DNA from: an uncultured Lachnospiraceae bacterium
GTDB taxonomy: Bacteria > Bacillota > Clostridia > Lachnospirales > Lachnospiraceae
Length of the DNA stretch: 11,451 nucleotides
Assembly: GCA_905209865.1 (NCBI GenBank)
Contig: CAJLUP010000055.1
Coordinates: 1-11,451, forward strand
Direction: 5' to 3'
Shown here piece after piece: positions 8,329-11,451 of the stretch (position 1 is its first letter; each line of letters starts with the position of its first letter). Under the pieces are notes generated by a model, which worked only from the letters and a program-made list of their open reading frames with translations, had not been told where the DNA came from and searched no databases. The translations under genes were made by a program, and so were the position numbers.

Positions 8329-8421
8329 TTACACTCCTATCTTGCGCTGTATCACTTGCGCAATTTTATTATTTTCATAGCAAAAGACTACAGTTATTCT
8401 GTTGGACATTTCTTCTGCCAT
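8329..8421 (-). CDS. Possible 30-residue small ORF between yggS and sepF
   Basis: The gap between yggS and sepF holds an in-frame ORF of 30 codons. It starts ATG GCA GAA GAA ATG (residues MAEEM), continues with a hydrophobic strand ITVVFCY (residues 9-15), and ends KIGV before TAA. AGAAGG sits 6 bases before its ATG, which is a plausible ribosome site. Its last codons contain the sepF ribosome site, and its stop is three bases from the sepF ATG, a layout that suits translational coupling. I do not recognise the sequence, and it could be chance or a relic. The spacing (26 bases after the yggS stop) is normal for an operon gene. Confidence 0.35.
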   Translation of the reverse strand: MAEEMSNRITVVFCYENNKIAQVIQRKIGV

Positions 8422-8447
8422 GTCATACCTTCTTTCCAGATCTTACA

Positions 8448-9140
8448 TCAGATATTGTAATTTCTGGCACCAAAGATTCCGGTTCCGATACGAACCATAG
8501 TTGCGCCTTCTTCAATGGCAACTTCATAATCATTGGTCATCCCCATTGAAAGTATGCTCACAGTACCATTATCAATGTTTTTTTCCTTAATGTCAACATA
8601 TAATTTATGTAAATCTGCAAAAATTGCACGGTTTTCTTCTGGATTTTCGACAAATGGTGCGATCGTCATAAGACCTTTTACTCTTAAATGCGGTAATTGT
8701 GAAAATTTTTCCATAAGAGGAATTACTTCTTCTGTTTTTAATCCAAATTTACTGCTCTCCTGCGCCACGTTCACTTCTAATAAAATATCCATGATCCGAT
8801 TTTGTTTCGCAGCTTCCTTTTCGATCGTCTCGCCTAATTTTAAGGAGTCAACAGAATGGATCAGTTTTACTTTATCGATGATATATTTTACTTTGTTTGT
8901 CTGAAGATGCCCGATCATATGCCATTGAATGTCTTGCGGTAAGATTTCATATTTTTCACGGATTTCCTGCACTTTGTTTTCTCCGAAGACGCGAACTCCG
9001 AGATCGTACGCTTCCTGAAGCATGTGCGGCGGTTTTGTCTTACTGACGGCAATCAGTGTAACTTCATCTCGTTTTCTTCCAGCTCTTTCACATGCTGCCT
9101 GTATCCGCTCTTCTACTTCGGATAAATTTTCTTTTAGCAT
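8448..9140 (-). CDS. yggS: YggS/YlmE-family pyridoxal-phosphate-binding protein
   Basis: The 230-residue protein is a single alanine-racemase-like barrel of the PLPHP family, which binds PLP without a clear catalytic activity and keeps vitamin B6 and amino-acid pools balanced. The PLP Lys is K34 in LIAVSKTKPPHML (29-41). Other family motifs are VFGENKVQE (51-59), WHMIGHLQTNKVK (72-84), IHSVDS (93-98), LEVNVAQESSKFG (121-133), and the phosphate-binding end SMGMTNDYEVAIEEGATMVRIGTGIFGAR (199-227). AAGGAGTG lies 7 bases before the ATG. It stands first in the classical yggS-sepF-ylmH block and 65 bases after the HlyD-like gene. Confidence 0.95.
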   Translation of the reverse strand: MLKENLSEVEERIQAACERAGRKRDEVTLIAVSKTKPPHMLQEAYDLGVRVFGENKVQEIREKYEILPQDIQWHMIGHLQTNKVKYIIDKVKLIHSVDSLKLGETIEKEAAKQNRIMDILLEVNVAQESSKFGLKTEEVIPLMEKFSQLPHLRVKGLMTIAPFVENPEENRAIFADLHKLYVDIKEKNIDNGTVSILSMGMTNDYEVAIEEGATMVRIGTGIFGARNYNI

Positions 9141-9183
9141 TTTATCACTCCTTATTTGATAATTTGAAAATCAGATGAACAAA

Positions 9184-9203
9184 ACAGTGTTCTCAAAAAC
9201 TGT
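9184..9203 (-). terminator. Weak hairpin after the HlyD-like gene, possible attenuating terminator
   Basis: Right after the stop at 9206, the minus transcript has ACAGT...ACTGT (9203-9199 and 9188-9184) with a 10-base loop, followed by TTTTGTTC. The stem is only 5 pairs (extendable by a bulged inner pair of bases), so it may at most reduce read-through into yggS. No separate yggS promoter was evident in the 65-base gap. Confidence 0.3.
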
Positions 9204-9205
9204 CC

Positions 9206-10618
9206 CTATTGAAACACAACATCGTCTGAGTTGATACCTGCGCCTTCCTGTACAATGTGATCGTAGTTGGAAAGGCCATATGACTCTCCTTCTTTTACGA
9301 TATAATATTCATCATTCTCACAGAGAACGCTTACTTTTTTAAATACGGCATATCCTTTATTAATATTATATACACCCTGCAGATTCTTTGTTTTTCCAAC
9401 GGTAAATGTATCAGAAGATTCCGGTTTTACTAAAATACTGCCTTCTTTCAAATCATTTTTGCTGATACAGACGTCTCCATTTTCAGAAATATCATAGATA
9501 TTTACTGTATGAAAAACAGTACTTCCATTTTCTTTTGCGAGCATCACACCGTTAGCGCTGCTGTTTCCTCCGGTTGTCAGGTATTCTTTTGGAATTACAT
9601 AAAATTTCTCATTTACTACAGATGATTTTGGAATTTTCAGTCCACTTTCATCTTCCATGATCAATTCAACATTTAGAAATCGTTCTTCTGCATAACGGAT
9701 CATAGAATTATCGAAATCAAGCTGTCCGTAATAATTCCCCTGACGTTCGACAATAGTAAGCTTTCCCCAAAGTGTTTCGCTGTCTTTATCTATTCGTACT
9801 TTCATACCGGAGACATTTTCATGTTTTAGTTTTACCGCCGTCTCTTTCGTAAACGGAACGATAACAGACCAGTCTTCACTTGTGATCATCCGATATACCG
9901 GCTCTCCGGCTTGGATTTTTGTCTGGTCGGATAAGGCGGATACTTCGTATTTTGTCTTATCAAAATCTGACGGAGTAAATGTATCTACTGTCAAATCTTC
10001 GTATCCGTCAATCGAGAAGGCGATAATTCCGTCCTGTTGTGCGGCATAAGAAGATACCGACAGTCCGCTTGCGGCAATTACAGCGTCAAGCTGTTCGGTG
10101 CGGGTCGCGCTGAATTCGTTTTGCAGCGCGGTAGTAATTTCTGATCTCAATGAATATACAGAGTTAAATTCATTCGAATCATATCCTTCTACAAAATTCT
10201 GTGTCTGCAAAGTAATAGCAGAACGGACTTCAGGGTTTACCATGATCGACTGCCCGTTTGTACTGTTTTCCTGTGCAGAACTCGTTCCGGAAGTTGTATC
10301 AAGTTTTTCAGGAGAAACAGCATAGACATTCATGCCGCGTTTGATCTTGCTGTTTTCAGCCTGGTAATAACTGACATAACCGGAAGATTCGGCATTTACT
10401 GTCATCTCGTTACGAATAATAAGACCGGTATACGAATTATCTTTTACAATGCTGCCCTCTCTTACTTCATAAACAGAAATTCTGTCACCGGTAAAATATA
10501 AAACAATCGTCACGAGTAAGTATATAAATACGATTGCAAAAAGAAAGATCCCGAGATTTAATTCTCTTTTTGTTTTATACTTTTTTATATTGACTGAATT
10601 ATTTTTTTTGGATGTCAA
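9206..10618 (-). CDS. HlyD-like membrane-anchored adaptor protein
   Basis: The preferred TTG start gives 470 residues; the first in-frame ATG (10639) would add seven. A basic N-terminus (KKYKTKREL) precedes one membrane segment at about 22-43 (IFLFAIVFIYLLVTIVLYF), placing the bulk outside the cell. Next is a barrel-sandwich half motif with GLIIRNEMTVNAESSGYVSY at about 65-84 and IKRGMNVYAVS at 92-102, as in periplasmic-adaptor (HlyD/MFP) proteins. A helical region follows (about 130-185), then beta-rich domains to the end. It lacks the long coiled coil of classical HlyD, and no ABC or MFS transporter gene is adjacent, so an efflux role is not shown. It heads the yggS-sepF-ylmH run, which hints at an envelope or division role; this is inference. 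The perfect AGGAGGTG supports the TTG start. Confidence 0.8.
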   Translation of the reverse strand: MTSKKNNSVNIKKYKTKRELNLGIFLFAIVFIYLLVTIVLYFTGDRISVYEVREGSIVKDNSYTGLIIRNEMTVNAESSGYVSYYQAENSKIKRGMNVYAVSPEKLDTTSGTSSAQENSTNGQSIMVNPEVRSAITLQTQNFVEGYDSNEFNSVYSLRSEITTALQNEFSATRTEQLDAVIAASGLSVSSYAAQQDGIIAFSIDGYEDLTVDTFTPSDFDKTKYEVSALSDQTKIQAGEPVYRMITSEDWSVIVPFTKETAVKLKHENVSGMKVRIDKDSETLWGKLTIVERQGNYYGQLDFDNSMIRYAEERFLNVELIMEDESGLKIPKSSVVNEKFYVIPKEYLTTGGNSSANGVMLAKENGSTVFHTVNIYDISENGDVCISKNDLKEGSILVKPESSDTFTVGKTKNLQGVYNINKGYAVFKKVSVLCENDEYYIVKEGESYGLSNYDHIVQEGAGINSDDVVFQ

Positions 10619-10627
10619 TTCAGGATA

Positions 10628-10635
10628 CACCTCCT
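10628..10635 (-). promoter_or_regulatory. Strong ribosome binding site setting a TTG start for the HlyD-like gene
   Basis: AGGAGGTG on the minus strand ends 9 bases before an in-frame TTG (10618-10616), a standard spacing. It lies inside the reading frame that begins at the ATG at 10639, and the promoter's predicted transcript start (about 10649) leaves that ATG only about 10 bases of leader and no ribosome site. Confidence 0.7.
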
Positions 10636-10644
10636 GCATTTTTT

Positions 10645-10657
10645 CTAGCGTTGCTAG
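10645..10657. repeat. 13-base inverted repeat at the HlyD-like gene transcription start
   Basis: CTAGC-GTT-GCTAG is a 5-base dyad with a 3-base centre. It overlaps the end of the -10 box and the predicted start site, so it could be an operator or a 5' mRNA hairpin. Confidence 0.4.
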
Positions 10658-10684
10658 TATATCATTTTTTTTTGTATATTTCCA
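10656..10684 (-). promoter_or_regulatory. Extended -10 promoter for the HlyD-like gene and the division cluster
   Basis: On the minus strand TGGAAA (10684-10679, 4 of 6 to the -35) is followed by 17 bases and TATACT (10661-10656, 5 of 6). The -10 is preceded by TGA, giving the extended TGnTATACT form. It is the best promoter seen upstream of the whole leftward run to rluD. Confidence 0.6.
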
Positions 10685-10701
10685 CTTTTTACGGACATAA
10701 T
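10672..10701 (+). promoter_or_regulatory. Candidate promoter for the DUF378 gene
   Basis: TTGTAT (10672-10677), an 18-base spacer and CATAAT (10696-10701, 5 of 6). The -35 match is weak. It overlaps the divergent promoter of the HlyD-like gene, so the two may compete or be co-regulated. Confidence 0.3.
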
Positions 10702-10734
10702 AAAAAATATTGAGATGGTAAAGGAGGAAATAAC

Positions 10735-10938
10735 ATGAAATGGTTTGACAATACAGCTCTGACGCTCGTTATTATAGGTGCTGTCAACTGGCTGCTGATT
10801 GGGGTATTCAGATTTGATCTTGTGGCATTTCTGTGTGGTAATATGAGCTGGCTTTCCCGGATCATCTACACGATAGTGGGTTTATGCGGTTTATATTTAA
10901 TCAGTCTGTTTGGCAGAATCAGATCTATGTCTGAATAA
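10735..10938 (+). CDS. DUF378 family small membrane protein
   Basis: The 67-residue protein matches the DUF378 pattern, with ALTLVIIGAVNWLLIGVF (8-25) holding the conserved GAxNW motif, FDLVAFLCG (27-35), and a second membrane helix IIYTIVGLCGLYLISLF (43-59) containing the VGLxGLY signature. Both helices point to an integral membrane protein with short soluble ends. Function is unknown in the family; members of this size are often found singly, in stress or envelope contexts, which cannot be judged here. The start is fixed by AAAGGAGG about 7 bases before ATG. It is the only plus-strand gene in the window, divergent from the HlyD-like gene and convergent with the carboxypeptidase. Confidence 0.9.
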   Translation: MKWFDNTALTLVIIGAVNWLLIGVFRFDLVAFLCGNMSWLSRIIYTIVGLCGLYLISLFGRIRSMSE

Positions 10939-10948
10939 ATCACCGGAA

Positions 10949-11029
10949 GTGCCAAAAGGCACATTTGGGGATTGCAAGCGGCCACCAAGGTCTCGGGCAA
11001 GCTCGGACTTAGGCTTGTCGACATTGCAA
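10949..11029 (+). other. Structured GC-richer intergenic segment, possible 3' UTR element, small RNA or dispersed repeat
   Basis: This stretch between two convergent genes is clearly richer in G and C than its surroundings. It holds a hairpin GTGCC-AAAA-GGCAC (10949-10962) and an 8-pair hairpin, GGCAAGCT (10996-11003) with GGCTTGTC (11012-11019), with two G-U pairs. It is bracketed by two copies of the self-complementary TTGCAA (10972-10977 and 11024-11029) that could close an outer stem. It carries no ribosome site or convincing ORF. The first hairpin could act as a weak terminator for DUF378, but only ATTT follows. Strand assignment is by the DUF378 direction only. Confidence 0.35.
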
Positions 11030-11035
11030 AAAATG

Positions 11036-11093
11036 ACACCCTGTAAAATGAAGCTGCCAAAACAAAAACGGTAATTTCATATTTACAGGGTGT
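11036..11093 (-). terminator. Hairpin terminator of the carboxypeptidase gene, possibly bidirectional
   Basis: ACACCCTGTAAA (11036-11047) and TTTACAGGGTGT (11082-11093) form a perfect 12-pair stem. The stem extends inward through ATGAA/TTCAT with one bulged base and a TGCC/GGTA pairing near the loop. Read leftward, it is followed by a 6-U run (11033-11028), 11 bases past the stop at 11104. Read rightward, it is followed by TGTATTTCTTTTATTTC, so it may also stop DUF378 transcripts. Confidence 0.8.
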
Positions 11094-11103
11094 TGTATTT
11101 CTT

Positions 11104-11451
11104 TTATTTCATACCTTTCATTAATAATTCATTCATTTCTTCATAGAGAAGCGGTTTGTCGGAAGCTCCCATGATAACAGAGATATATGGATTTCCAGCC
11201 GCATTTTTCTCATATAAAATCACACAATTTCCTGCCTGATCGGTTGTTCCAGTCTTGCCGCCATATACATGGATTCCGTCAGGAGGCGTCGTTGTTCCGT
11301 TTGAATAATAATTTGTTGCAGACCAGTCCGCTGTGTAGACAGTTCCGTCTGCTGATGTGACAGATGCAGTATATGATTTCATGGAAATGATGTCAAGAAA
11401 CGTCTGGTCTTCCAAGGCTGCCTCAAACATCAGATACAGATCATATGCAGT
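11104..11451 (-). CDS. D-alanyl-D-alanine carboxypeptidase (peptidase S11-like), C-terminal part
   Basis: The frame is open to the right edge, so only the last 115 residues are present and the start is outside. The fragment begins TAYDLYLMFEAAL, consistent with the helix before the third motif, and contains GGKTGTTDQAGNCV with the KTG box at fragment residues 66-68; this is the third catalytic motif of penicillin-binding proteins. The nucleophile SxxK and the SxN motif must lie outside the window. The protein ends only 47 residues after KTG, so it lacks the beta-rich C-terminal domain and membrane anchor of PBP5/DacA. Its likely role is trimming the terminal D-Ala of peptidoglycan stem peptides; assignment to this subfamily rather than another serine beta-lactamase-fold enzyme is inferred. 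Confidence 0.8.
   Translation of the reverse strand, partial: TAYDLYLMFEAALEDQTFLDIISMKSYTASVTSADGTVYTADWSATNYYSNGTTTPPDGIHVYGGKTGTTDQAGNCVILYEKNAAGNPYISVIMGASDKPLLYEEMNELLMKGMK

Noticed and set aside
10866..11060. Minus-strand 64-codon ORF overlapping the DUF378 gene and the structured segment
   Set aside because: It has no ribosome site, runs through a terminator hairpin arm and overlaps a confident gene on the other strand.
1..11451. CRISPR arrays, tRNA or rRNA genes, insertion sequences, phage or toxin-antitoxin genes, riboswitches
   Set aside because: No spaced direct repeats, transposase or integrase motifs, or recognisable RNA gene structures were seen on reading both strands.

Overview
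The window looks like a chromosomal segment of a low-GC, Gram-positive gut anaerobe, most likely Clostridia of the Lachnospiraceae type. Three things suggest this: AT-rich sequence with strong AAGGAGG-type ribosome binding sites, a yggS-sepF-ylmH-lspA-rluD housekeeping order, and a very large secreted multi-domain glycosidase typical of host-glycan foragers. This placement rests on gene content and style, not on any database match.

Layout on the minus strand, from right to left. The right edge holds the C-terminal end of a D-Ala-D-Ala carboxypeptidase-like protein (11104-11451), followed by a strong hairpin terminator. A small plus-strand gene for a DUF378 membrane protein (10735-10938) converges on it. 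Between the two lies a GC-richer, structured stretch of about 80 bases that codes for nothing obvious. Left of the DUF378 gene a divergent promoter region drives a leftward run: a HlyD-like membrane-anchored adaptor, yggS (PLP-binding protein), a possible 30-codon ORF, sepF (FtsZ-ring anchor), ylmH (S4-domain RNA-binding protein), lspA (signal peptidase II) and rluD (23S rRNA pseudouridine synthase). The genes are closely spaced (about 7-120 bases) and probably form one operon joining envelope, division and ribosome functions. A separately promoted cytidylate-kinase-like gene follows (4675-5322) and ends at a long, strand-specific hairpin terminator. The left 4.4 kb is one gene, open at the window edge, for a secreted GH84 beta-N-acetylglucosaminidase with several CBM32/discoidin-like modules, an Ig-like module and the start of a helical tail.

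No mobile element, tRNA, rRNA, CRISPR array, riboswitch or phage gene was recognised, and there is no clear previously undescribed system. The points most worth a second look are the structured segment at 10949-11029, the 30-codon ORF translationally abutting sepF, two genes whose real starts appear to lie downstream of the first in-frame ATG (lspA and the HlyD-like gene), the missing divIVA and ylmG in the division cluster, and a conservative active-site change in the GH84 enzyme.
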